In this document: one piece after another, positions 1 through 5,594 of the stretch
Layout of the letters: each line of letters opens with the position of its first letter
Position numbering within the stretch: position 1 is the first letter of the stretch
DNA from: Nocardioides sp.
Lineage (GTDB): Bacteria > Actinomycetota > Actinomycetes > Propionibacteriales > Nocardioidaceae
NCBI GenBank assembly: GCA_021731205.1
Contig: JAKFXV010000074.1
Coordinates: forward strand, 1-5,594
Direction: 5' to 3'
DNA: 5,594 nucleotides
The notes under the pieces: model-generated
Database searches by the model: none
Told to the model about the DNA's origin: nothing
The model's input: only the letters and a program-made list of their open reading frames with translations
Made by a program: the position numbers and the translations under genes

Positions 1-312
1 GTCCTGGCGTCGATCATCGACGTGCTCGACACCGTCGACCGGGCTCGCGAGCATGCGCCCCTCGAAGACGGGTTCAAGGCCGTGGCCGAACAGCTCGAGC
101 GGATCGTTGCGGCACAAGGCCTCACCAAGTACGCCGAGGTGGGCGACGCCTTCGACCCGACGCTGCACGAAGCGCTCTCGCACATCGGCGAGGACCCCGA
201 GGTCGAGGTCACCACCTGCAAGGTGATCGCGAAGGCTGGGTATCGCTTCGGCGACCGCGTCGTCCGGGCAGCGCAGGTGCTGGTCGTCGACCCACCCAGC
301 GACGGTGGTTGA
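1..312 (+). CDS. grpE: GrpE nucleotide exchange factor of DnaK, 5'-truncated by the window edge
   Basis: GrpE releases ADP from DnaK in the cytoplasm, resetting the chaperone for another round of substrate binding. The frame is open from base 1 and gives the last 103 residues of a protein usually near 200 aa, so the disordered N-terminus and most of the long dimerisation helix lie outside. Visible are the end of the helical region (DTVDRAREH, an actinobacterial GrpE-like stretch), the FDP..HEAL motif (residues 51-59 of the fragment) and the C-terminal beta-wing with the GYRFGDRVVRAAQV signature (about 80-93), which contacts the DnaK ATPase domain. The final residues SDGG and the TGA stop fall inside a short repeat (298-316), so the native C-terminus may have been altered slightly. 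dnaJ follows 38 bp downstream. dnaK is expected just upstream by family convention but cannot be seen here. Confidence 0.95.
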   Translation, partial: VLASIIDVLDTVDRAREHAPLEDGFKAVAEQLERIVAAQGLTKYAEVGDAFDPTLHEALSHIGEDPEVEVTTCKVIAKAGYRFGDRVVRAAQVLVVDPPSDGG

Positions 313-342
313 GGAGCGAGCGAAGCGACGGTGGTTGAGGAG
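298..342 (+). repeat. Two direct copies of a 19-bp sequence spanning the grpE stop and the dnaJ leader
   Basis: The 19-mer agcgacggtggttgaggag occurs exactly at 298-316 and again at 324-342, a 26-bp period with a 7-bp spacer (cgagcga). The first copy encodes the last GrpE residues and its TGA stop. The second runs into the dnaJ Shine-Dalgarno sequence. The unit plus spacer resembles the left arm of an interspersed repeat (tggttgaggagcgagcgaag..., often ending in ...tctcgaaacc) that I recall from Nocardioidaceae and related actinomycetes; that resemblance is from memory. The right arm (tctcgaaacc) is absent, so this would be a truncated or internally duplicated copy. Confidence 0.75.
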
Positions 343-346
343 GTGA
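338..346 (+). promoter_or_regulatory. Strong ribosome binding site of dnaJ
   Basis: AGGAGGTGA is a full nine-base match to the complement of the 16S rRNA 3' end, with seven bases between AGGAGG and the GTG at 351. It fixes the dnaJ start. Its first five bases belong to the second copy of the 19-bp repeat. Confidence 0.85.
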
Positions 347-350
347 GCAG

Positions 351-1529
351 GTGAGTACACAGGACGGCTTCCGCGCCGACTGGGCGAACAAGGACTTCTA
401 CCAGGTTCTCGGCGTCGGCAAGGACGCCACGGCGGAGCAGTTGAAGAAGGCCTATCGCAAGCTCGCCCGCGCCAACCACCCCGACTCCAACCCCGGTGAG
501 AGCGCCGAGGCCAAGGCGAAGCAAGAGAAGTTCAAGGCCGTCGCCGAGGCCTACGACGTGCTCGGTGACACCGACAAGCGAGCGAAGTACGACGAGATGC
601 GCTCGGTCATGTCGTCGGGCCGGGGATTCCCCGGCGGATTCTCCGGTGGCGGGTTCCCGAGCGGCGGTCAGAGCGGATTCGACCTCAACGACCTGCTTCG
701 GCAGACCGGCGGCCTGGGGGACGTGTTCGGGGACGTGTTCGGTGGCCGCTCGCGCCAGACGAGGCGCCCACACAAGGGTGCCGACGCGGAGACCAGCGCG
801 ACGATCTCGTTCACGGACTCGCTCGCGGGCGTGACGATCTCGCTGCGGTTGACCAGCGACTCCGCGTGCACGACCTGCCAGGGCACCGGGGGCAAGCCCG
901 GCACCAAGCCGCACATCTGTCAGGAGTGCGACGGCGCCGGCTTCGTGGTGTCCGACGTCGGTGGATCCTTCGCCCTCAACGAGACCTGTCCGGCCTGCGG
1001 GGGCCGTCAGCTGCTGTACGACGAGCCCTGCCCGACCTGCCGCGGCACCGGCCGCGGCGCGTCCTCCCGATCGATCCAGGCACGGATCCCGGCTGGCGTG
1101 AAAGACGGTCAGCGGATCAGGTTGCGCGGCAAGGGTTCCGCTGGCCAGAACGGTGGGCCGGCCGGCGACCTCTTCATCGCCGTGAAGGTGTCTCCGCACC
1201 GGATCTTCAGCCGGAAAGGCGACGACCTCACGATCGATGTCCCCGTCGGTTTCGACGAGGCCGTCCTAGGGGCCGAGGTGAAGGTGCCGACCTGGTCCGG
1301 TTCGCCCGTCACCCTCAAACTGCCCGCCGGCACTCCCAACCTCCGCACGTTCCGAGTGCGCGGCAAGGGGGCTCCGAAGTCCGACGGCTCTCGCGGAGAC
1401 CTCTTGGCGACCGTGCACGTGCAGGTGCCGGCCCAGCTCGACGAGGCAGCCAAGCAGGCCGTCGAGGCCTACCGCGAGGCTCAGGCCGGCAAGACGCTTC
1501 GGGCGAAGTTGTTCGAGGAGTCCCGATGA
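351..1529 (+). CDS. dnaJ: Chaperone DnaJ (Hsp40), DnaK co-chaperone
   Basis: Cytoplasmic co-chaperone that binds unfolded clients and stimulates DnaK ATP hydrolysis. The 392 aa contain the full type I layout: J domain (about 15-83) with the HPD triad at 43-45, a Gly/Phe-rich linker (about 89-133), a zinc-binding cysteine-rich domain (about 173-234), and two C-terminal beta-sandwich client-binding domains. The four zinc motifs begin at C173, C190, C213 and C227. All eight cysteines are present, but the third motif reads CPACGGRQ, with Gln220 where CxxCxGxG has its last glycine. Length is close to E. coli DnaJ (376) and mycobacterial DnaJ1 (about 395). The GTG start follows a near-perfect ribosome binding site. 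The residues before the J domain ([16 protein letters not shown]) look like the actinobacterial DnaJ1 type, the one paired with GrpE and HspR. It overlaps hspR by four bases, which suggests translational coupling. Confidence 0.97.
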   Translation: MSTQDGFRADWANKDFYQVLGVGKDATAEQLKKAYRKLARANHPDSNPGESAEAKAKQEKFKAVAEAYDVLGDTDKRAKYDEMRSVMSSGRGFPGGFSGGGFPSGGQSGFDLNDLLRQTGGLGDVFGDVFGGRSRQTRRPHKGADAETSATISFTDSLAGVTISLRLTSDSACTTCQGTGGKPGTKPHICQECDGAGFVVSDVGGSFALNETCPACGGRQLLYDEPCPTCRGTGRGASSRSIQARIPAGVKDGQRIRLRGKGSAGQNGGPAGDLFIAVKVSPHRIFSRKGDDLTIDVPVGFDEAVLGAEVKVPTWSGSPVTLKLPAGTPNLRTFRVRGKGAPKSDGSRGDLLATVHVQVPAQLDEAAKQAVEAYREAQAGKTLRAKLFEESR

Positions 1530-1981
1530 ATGACCCCAAGGGCTCTCGCCCTGAGCTCGCGGACCTGCCGCCCCCGGAGGCCGCCGTCTACGTCATCAGC
1601 GTGGCCGCCCAGCTCACCGGGCTCCACCCGCAGACCCTCCGGACCTATGAACGGATGGGCCTGGTGGCGCCGAGCCGCACCGGCGGCGGCGGCCGACGGT
1701 ACTCCGCCCGCGACATCGAGCAGTTGCGAAGCGTCGCCCAGTTGAGTGCCGCCGGCATCGGTTTGGAAGGTGTCCGGCGGATCCTCGAACTGCAGAACCA
1801 GGTCGCGGCTCTGCAGCAACGCAACGCCGAGCTCGGTGCGGAGCTAGCCGCTGTCTCCCAGGCTTTGCAGCAGACCCTGAGCGCCACGCGGGCCGGCCCT
1901 CCCCAACGTCGCAACACCCTCCCTGTGCTCCCTGACTCGCCGGGATCACAGTCGGTCGTCGTCTGGCGCCGCTCCCCATGA
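1526..1981 (+). CDS. hspR: HspR, MerR-family heat-shock repressor
   Basis: Transcriptional repressor of the actinobacterial dnaK regulon. In this family it binds HAIR operators (CTTGAGT-N7-ACTCAAG), with DnaK as co-repressor in Streptomyces. The 151-aa product has a MerR-type winged helix-turn-helix (about 21-75): [20 protein letters not shown], then [12 protein letters not shown] and RRYS at 57-60. A heptad-like dimerisation helix follows (about 84-118, [20 protein letters not shown]), then a short tail ending SVVVWRR, as in other HspR proteins. No ligand-binding domain is present, as expected. The ATG sits in an ATGA overlap with the dnaJ stop, five bases after GAGGAG (1515-1520), inside the dnaJ coding end. 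The same frame is open further upstream, but that part is only a shadow of dnaJ. Being in the operon it controls makes an autoregulatory loop. Confidence 0.95.
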   Translation: MNDPKGSRPELADLPPPEAAVYVISVAAQLTGLHPQTLRTYERMGLVAPSRTGGGGRRYSARDIEQLRSVAQLSAAGIGLEGVRRILELQNQVAALQQRNAELGAELAAVSQALQQTLSATRAGPPQRRNTLPVLPDSPGSQSVVVWRRSP

Positions 1982-1991
1982 GCGAGAGAAC

Positions 1992-1998
1992 AGAGGTG
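1992..1998 (+). promoter_or_regulatory. Ribosome binding site supporting the TTG start of clpB
   Basis: AGAGGTG lies with seven bases between GAGG and the TTG at 2004. The nearby GTG (1996-1998) and ATG (1978-1980) are not in the clpB frame, and the next in-frame ATG is about residue 105, inside the N-domain. The TTG is therefore the only start that keeps the whole N-domain and has a Shine-Dalgarno sequence. Confidence 0.65.
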
Positions 1999-2003
1999 CA
2001 CAG

Positions 2004-4625
2004 TTGAGCCAGTTCGGAGCCGAGAAGTTCACGACTCGCAGCCGCGAGGTGATCGAGACCGCCCAAGTCGCAGCCACCACGGCCGGCAACACCCACACCG
2101 AGCCGATCCATCTGTTGGTGGCGCTGCTGCGCCAAAGCGACGGCACGGCCCGCACGCTGATCGCCAAGGCCGGCGTCGACCCCAACCAGGTGGGCGCCCA
2201 AGCCGAGGCACAGGCGGCGACCCTCCCGAAGGCCACGGGGGCCACGGTCCAGCAGCCCGCGGCGTCCGCGGGCCTGACCAGGGTGCTGGCGTCGGCGTTG
2301 GACCTGGCGGGGTCGATGAAGGACGACTTCGTCGCCACCGAACACCTGCTGATCGCCGTCGCCACCGTCGAGAGCAGTGCGGCCACGGTGCTTCGCGCCG
2401 CAGGCCTCACCGCAGAAGGCCTGCGTGAGGGGCTCGGCGCCCTTCGGGGCAGCCGCAGGGTCACCAGCGAAGACGCCGAGTCGACCTATGAGGCACTGGA
2501 GAAGTACTCCATCGACCTCACCGCGACGGCGGCGGAGGGGAGACTCGATCCGGTGATCGGCCGGGACGCCGAGATCCGGCGGGTGATCCAGGTGCTGAGT
2601 CGACGTACGAAGAACAACCCCGTGCTGATCGGTGAGCCGGGAGTGGGCAAGACCGCCGTCGTGGAGGGGCTCGCGCAGCGGGTCGTGGCCGGAGACGTGC
2701 CCGACTCGCTCAAGGGGCGCCGGGTGTTGAGCCTCGACCTGGCTGCGATGGTTGCCGGGGCGAAGTACCGCGGCGAGTTCGAGGAACGACTCAAGGCCGT
2801 CCTCGAAGAGATCAAGGATGCCGGCGGGCAGATCATCACCTTCATCGACGAACTGCATACGGTGGTCGGCGCGGGGGCGGGCGGTGATTCCGCGATGGAC
2901 GCCGGCAACATGCTCAAGCCGATGTTGGCCCGCGGGGAGTTGCACATGATCGGCGCGACGACACTCGACGAGTACCGCGAGCGGGTGGAGAAGGACCCTG
3001 CCCTGGAACGCCGCTTCCAACAGGTCTTCGTGGGAGAGCCGAGCGTCGAGGACACCATTCAGATCCTGCGAGGCATCCAAGAGAAGTACGAAGCCCACCA
3101 CGGCGTCCGCATCACCGACGCCGCGTTGGTCGCCGCCGCCACGCTGTCGGATCGCTACATTCCCGGGCGCCAGCTGCCGGACAAGGCGATCGACCTGATC
3201 GACGAAGCGGCCTCGCGACTGCGGATGGAGATCGAGTCCTCACCCGAGGCCTTCGATCAGCTGCGCCGCCAGGTCGACCGGCTGAAGATGGAGGAGTTCG
3301 CGCTCGCCAAGGAGTCCGACGACGCGTCGGTCGAGCGGTTGGCCAAGTTGCGCTCCGATCTCGCCGATGCCGAGGAGGAGTTGCGGGCCCTCGAGTCCCG
3401 CTGGGAGCTGGAGAAGACCACCCTCGAGGGGGAGGGCGAGCTCCGCCGCCAGCTCGACCAGCTGCGGATCGAGGCCGAACGCCTGTTGCGCGAGGGCAAT
3501 CTGGAAGGGGCCTCGGAGATCAACTACGGGAAGATCCCCGAGCTCGAGAAGCAGCTAGCCGCGCAGGAGGCCTCCGAACGCGAGGCCGCCCAGGCGGTCG
3601 AGCCACTCGTCGGCGAGGAGGTGGGCGCCGAGCAGATCGCCGACGTGGTGGAGGCATGGACCGGCATCCCCACCGGCCGGATGCTCGAAGGTGAAACCGC
3701 CAAGCTGTTGCGCATGGAGGAGGTGATCGGGCAGCGCCTGATCGGCCAACGCGCGGCAGTCAACGCCGTCAGCGACGCCGTACGCAGGGCGCGCGCCGGC
3801 GTCTCCGATCCCAACCGGCCGACCGGCTCGTTCCTGTTCCTCGGACCGACGGGCACCGGCAAGACCGAGCTGGCCAAGGCGCTCGCGGACTTCCTCTTCG
3901 ACGACGAGCGCGCGATCGTTCGCATCGACATGAGCGAGTACTCCGAGAAGCATTCGGTGTCGCGTCTGGTGGGTGCACCGCCGGGCTATGTCGGGTACGA
4001 CGAGGGTGGCCAGCTGACCGAGGCGGTGCGCCGTCGCCCCTACTCGGTCGTACTGCTCGACGAAGTGGAGAAGGCCCACCCCGAGGTGTTCGACATCTTG
4101 TTGCAGGTGCTCGACGACGGCCGGCTCACCGACGGGCAAGGCCGCACGGTCGACTTCCGCAACACCCTGTTGATCCTCACCAGCAACCTCGGATCGGCCT
4201 TCCTGGTCGACCCTGCGCTGACCCCGGAGGTGAGGAAGGAGTCGGTGCTCGCGCTGGTTCGGCAGGCGTTCAAGCCCGAGTTCCTCAACCGGCTCGACGA
4301 GGTGGTGCTCTTCGACGCCCTCACCATGGACGAGCTCGCTCGCATCGTCGAGCTGCAGCTCGCGTTGCTGCAACGCCGGCTCACGTCGAGGCGGATCACG
4401 CTCTCGGTGAGCGAGGCGGCACAACGCTGGCTGGCCGAGAAGGGCTTCGATCCGGCGTACGGCGCCCGGCCGCTGCGGCGGCTCATCCAGACCTCGATCG
4501 GGGACCCGCTGGCCAAGGCCCTGATCGCCGGCGAGATCAGCGACGGCGACTCGGTCGTCATCGAGGTGGCCGGATCAACCGAGGGCGTCACGGGCGGCGA
4601 GTCCCTCACGGTGACGCGTGGCTGA
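2004..4625 (+). CDS. clpB: ClpB (Hsp100) ATP-dependent protein disaggregase
   Basis: Hexameric AAA+ unfoldase that threads aggregated proteins through its pore together with DnaK/DnaJ/GrpE. The 873 aa (E. coli 857) show, in order: the Clp N-domain (about 1-150); AAA1 with Walker A GEPGVGKT (210-217), pore tyrosine in KYRG (Y255), Walker B ending D282-E283, sensor GATT (317-320) and arginine fingers R336/R337; the coiled-coil middle domain (about 410-535) with the [11 protein letters not shown] motif (Y508), which is the DnaK-contacting insert distinguishing ClpB from ClpA/ClpC; AAA2 with Walker A GPTGTGKT (614-621), pore loop GYVG (661-664), Walker B ending D686-E687, arginine finger R763 and sensor 2 GARPLRR (R822). 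No IGF/IGL ClpP-docking loop is seen, so it should refold rather than degrade. All catalytic residues are intact. It starts with TTG, 22 bp after hspR, without an obvious promoter. Confidence 0.97.
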   Translation: MSQFGAEKFTTRSREVIETAQVAATTAGNTHTEPIHLLVALLRQSDGTARTLIAKAGVDPNQVGAQAEAQAATLPKATGATVQQPAASAGLTRVLASALDLAGSMKDDFVATEHLLIAVATVESSAATVLRAAGLTAEGLREGLGALRGSRRVTSEDAESTYEALEKYSIDLTATAAEGRLDPVIGRDAEIRRVIQVLSRRTKNNPVLIGEPGVGKTAVVEGLAQRVVAGDVPDSLKGRRVLSLDLAAMVAGAKYRGEFEERLKAVLEEIKDAGGQIITFIDELHTVVGAGAGGDSAMDAGNMLKPMLARGELHMIGATTLDEYRERVEKDPALERRFQQVFVGEPSVEDTIQILRGIQEKYEAHHGVRITDAALVAAATLSDRYIPGRQLPDKAIDLIDEAASRLRMEIESSPEAFDQLRRQVDRLKMEEFALAKESDDASVERLAKLRSDLADAEEELRALESRWELEKTTLEGEGELRRQLDQLRIEAERLLREGNLEGASEINYGKIPELEKQLAAQEASEREAAQAVEPLVGEEVGAEQIADVVEAWTGIPTGRMLEGETAKLLRMEEVIGQRLIGQRAAVNAVSDAVRRARAGVSDPNRPTGSFLFLGPTGTGKTELAKALADFLFDDERAIVRIDMSEYSEKHSVSRLVGAPPGYVGYDEGGQLTEAVRRRPYSVVLLDEVEKAHPEVFDILLQVLDDGRLTDGQGRTVDFRNTLLILTSNLGSAFLVDPALTPEVRKESVLALVRQAFKPEFLNRLDEVVLFDALTMDELARIVELQLALLQRRLTSRRITLSVSEAAQRWLAEKGFDPAYGARPLRRLIQTSIGDPLAKALIAGEISDGDSVVIEVAGSTEGVTGGESLTVTRG

Positions 4626-4661
4626 GCGCACCCGGCGGCCGGTCAGGGTGGCCGTGATGGA

Positions 4662-5516
4662 ATGGCCCCCGTGAGCGACGCGAAGACCTTGGCCCGCCCG
4701 ATGCCAGTGACCTTGGCGGCGAGCCTGATCATCATGGGATCGGTGTCGATCATCGCCCTCGCCTTCGGCGCAATCAGCGAGCTTCGCTCGATCGAGACCC
4801 GCGGGGCGGTCGAGCGCGCGCTTGCCGAGTGGCCGCTTCGGGGCACCGGGCTCACGATCGAATCGACCCTGAGTCTGATCCGGGCCTCGGCGATGATCGC
4901 CGGCGCATGCGCCGCGGCCATGGCCGTGCTCGGTGTCTTCGTCTTCCGCCGCAACGCGCAGGCACGGCTGGGGCTGAGCGCCCTTGCCGTCCCGCTCCTG
5001 CTGACCGGACTGGTGACCGGCGGCTTCATGGTGACCCTGGTCGTCGTAGCCACGATCACGTTGTGGCTGCAACCCGCTCGTGACTGGTTCGCGGGGATTG
5101 CCCCGGCAGCGGGGGCGGCCAACCGGGAACGGGCTCGGCAGGCTCAACTGACTCCTCCGGGGCTGACTCCTCAGGATCGGGCGACCCCCAGCGCGGAGTG
5201 GCCGCCGCCGGCCACCCTCAACGTTCCGGTGCCGACGTCGCCGGCACTGCCCGACGGGGACGCCCGCCCCAAAGCCGTGACCGCAGCCTGCCTGTCGGCC
5301 TGGGTCGGCTCGGGCCTGACGATGCTGGTGATCGCAGTGAGCCTGGCGATCCTGAGTGCCAACCCCGACGCGGTGCTCGCGGAGCTGGAGAAGCAACAAC
5401 CCGAGACGCTGACCCAGGAACTCACCGGCGACGCCTTGATCTCGGCCAGCATGATGGTCGGCGGCATCGTGATCGCGATGTACCTGCCGATATTCAAGAT
5501 GGGTCAGGCTGTATAA
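4662..5516 (+). CDS. Multi-pass membrane protein of unknown function; C-terminal end appears chimeric
   Basis: I do not recognise a named family. The 284-aa frame predicts hydrophobic segments at about 14-37, 73-95, 102-136 (one long or two short), 204-232 and 258-277. A Pro/Ala-rich soluble loop (about 144-203) separates an N-terminal block from a second membrane block. It resembles uncharacterised membrane proteins of Nocardioides-like genomes, from memory only. No catalytic motif or signal peptidase site is visible. The start is uncertain: ATG 4662 has no good ribosome binding site, and GTG 4671 (MSDAKTL...) could be a leaderless start, with TGGAAT at 4658-4663 as a poor -10. It lies 36 bp after clpB and may be co-transcribed. 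The last residues (AMYLPIFKMGQAV) read like a PilC/GspF C-terminus and their codons differ from the rest, so the true 3' end of this gene is probably missing. Confidence 0.7.
   Translation: MAPVSDAKTLARPMPVTLAASLIIMGSVSIIALAFGAISELRSIETRGAVERALAEWPLRGTGLTIESTLSLIRASAMIAGACAAAMAVLGVFVFRRNAQARLGLSALAVPLLLTGLVTGGFMVTLVVVATITLWLQPARDWFAGIAPAAGAANRERARQAQLTPPGLTPQDRATPSAEWPPPATLNVPVPTSPALPDGDARPKAVTAACLSAWVGSGLTMLVIAVSLAILSANPDAVLAELEKQQPETLTQELTGDALISASMMVGGIVIAMYLPIFKMGQAV
5457..5516 (+). other. Probable junction with the 3' end of a pilC/gspF-like gene
   Basis: The residues VGGIVIAMYLPIFKMGQAV match the pattern of the last transmembrane helix and short tail of PilC/GspF proteins (GG-hydrophobic-AMYLPIF-K-x-G). 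The rest of the frame has no PilC/GspF F-domain. Codons up to about 5489 end in G or C, whereas 5490 (ATA), 5502 (GGT), 5508 (GCT), 5511 (GTA) and the TAA stop do not. By hand count G+C is 66% over 5341-5460 and 53% over 5481-5594. The exact crossover cannot be fixed but probably lies at 5457-5480, where both genes could share the codons for VGGIVIAM. Confidence 0.55.
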
Positions 5517-5538
5517 ACAGTGCCAGTTTCGATCCTAT

Positions 5539-5566
5539 GCGCCCGACAAGCTCGGGCGCTTTTTTT
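5539..5566 (+). terminator. Intrinsic (Rho-independent) terminator
   Basis: An 8-bp perfect stem (gcgcccga at 5539-5546 pairing with tcgggcgc at 5552-5559), a 5-base loop (caagc) and an immediate run of seven T (5560-5566), 22 bases after the TAA stop. It would end transcription of the gene finishing at 5516. Such a long T run is unusual beside this G+C-rich region and fits the view that this end comes from another genome. Confidence 0.88.
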
Positions 5567-5594
5567 GTTGGCAGCTTACTGTCGCCGAACAGGG

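Noticed and set aside
1739..1747. gttgagt, close to one half of a HAIR operator, inside hspR; also TTGAG at 2004-2008 at the clpB start
   Set aside because: Neither has the inverted second half at the required 7-bp spacing, so these are chance half-sites.
1614..3101. A 495-codon open frame on the minus strand opposite hspR and clpB
   Set aside because: It lies antisense to two intact, well-recognised genes, encodes a low-complexity Arg/Gly/His-rich product and is what strong third-position G+C bias produces on the opposite strand.
3555..4424. A 289-codon minus-strand open frame inside clpB
   Set aside because: It mirrors the ClpB AAA2 region codon for codon, shows no recognisable domain and is a shadow frame.
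4636..4654. Small inverted repeat CGGCC / GGCCG between clpB and the membrane protein gene
   Set aside because: Only five base pairs with a nine-base loop and no T run; it is expected by chance at this G+C and is not a terminator.
4657..4674. Five-codon mini-frame ATG GAA TGG CCC CCG TGA overlapping the start of the membrane protein gene
   Set aside because: No ribosome binding site or conservation argument; too short to distinguish from chance.
4575..5399. A 274-codon minus-strand open frame opposite the membrane protein gene
   Set aside because: Its product is rich in Arg, Gly, His and Gln without hydrophobic core or motifs, while the plus-strand frame gives clear transmembrane segments.
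5517..5594. Possible attachment site or mobile element end, from acagtgcca near 5517 and tggca...actgt near 5569
   Set aside because: The pairing is interrupted and short, and no integrase, tRNA or insertion sequence is present; the terminator and assembly join explain the region better.

Overview
The window is about two thirds G+C with strong G/C third-position bias. It carries the distal part of a DnaK-type heat-shock operon, all on the + strand: the 3' end of grpE, then dnaJ, hspR and clpB, followed by an unnamed multi-pass membrane protein gene. A MerR-type HspR repressor directly behind dnaJ is an actinomycete arrangement. A short repeat between grpE and dnaJ resembles an interspersed repeat family I know from Nocardioidaceae and related high-G+C actinomycetes. 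I therefore infer an actinomycete, probably of the Propionibacteriales. The order-level call is only moderately certain.

Layout: 1-312 is the C-terminal half of GrpE (start outside the window). 298-342 holds two direct copies of a 19-bp sequence that supplies the grpE stop codon and part of the dnaJ ribosome binding site. 351-1529 is dnaJ. 1526-1981 is hspR, overlapping dnaJ by ATGA. 2004-4625 is clpB, with a TTG start 22 bp after hspR. 4662-5516 is a membrane protein with five to six predicted helices. 5539-5566 is a strong intrinsic terminator. No intergenic stretch reaches 300 bases. The last 78 bases hold only the terminator.

Functionally the first four genes form one system. GrpE (nucleotide exchange) and DnaJ (ATPase stimulation, substrate delivery) serve the DnaK encoded upstream. 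ClpB takes substrates from DnaK and pulls aggregates apart. HspR represses the set until heat or misfolded protein removes it. No HspR (HAIR) operator is visible in the window, so clpB is probably read from the dnaK promoter upstream.

The oddest feature is the right-hand end. From about 5460-5480 the membrane protein stops looking like an actinobacterial protein and ends in a tail typical of the PilC/GspF inner-membrane proteins of type IV pilus and type II secretion systems. At the same point the third codon positions lose their G/C bias, the stop becomes TAA (all others are TGA), and local G+C falls from about 66% to about 53%. The simplest reading is a chimeric join of two genomes, by misassembly or less likely a real rearrangement, across a short shared stretch encoding Gly-Gly-Ile-Val-Ile-Ala. 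I found no previously undescribed biological system in the window.
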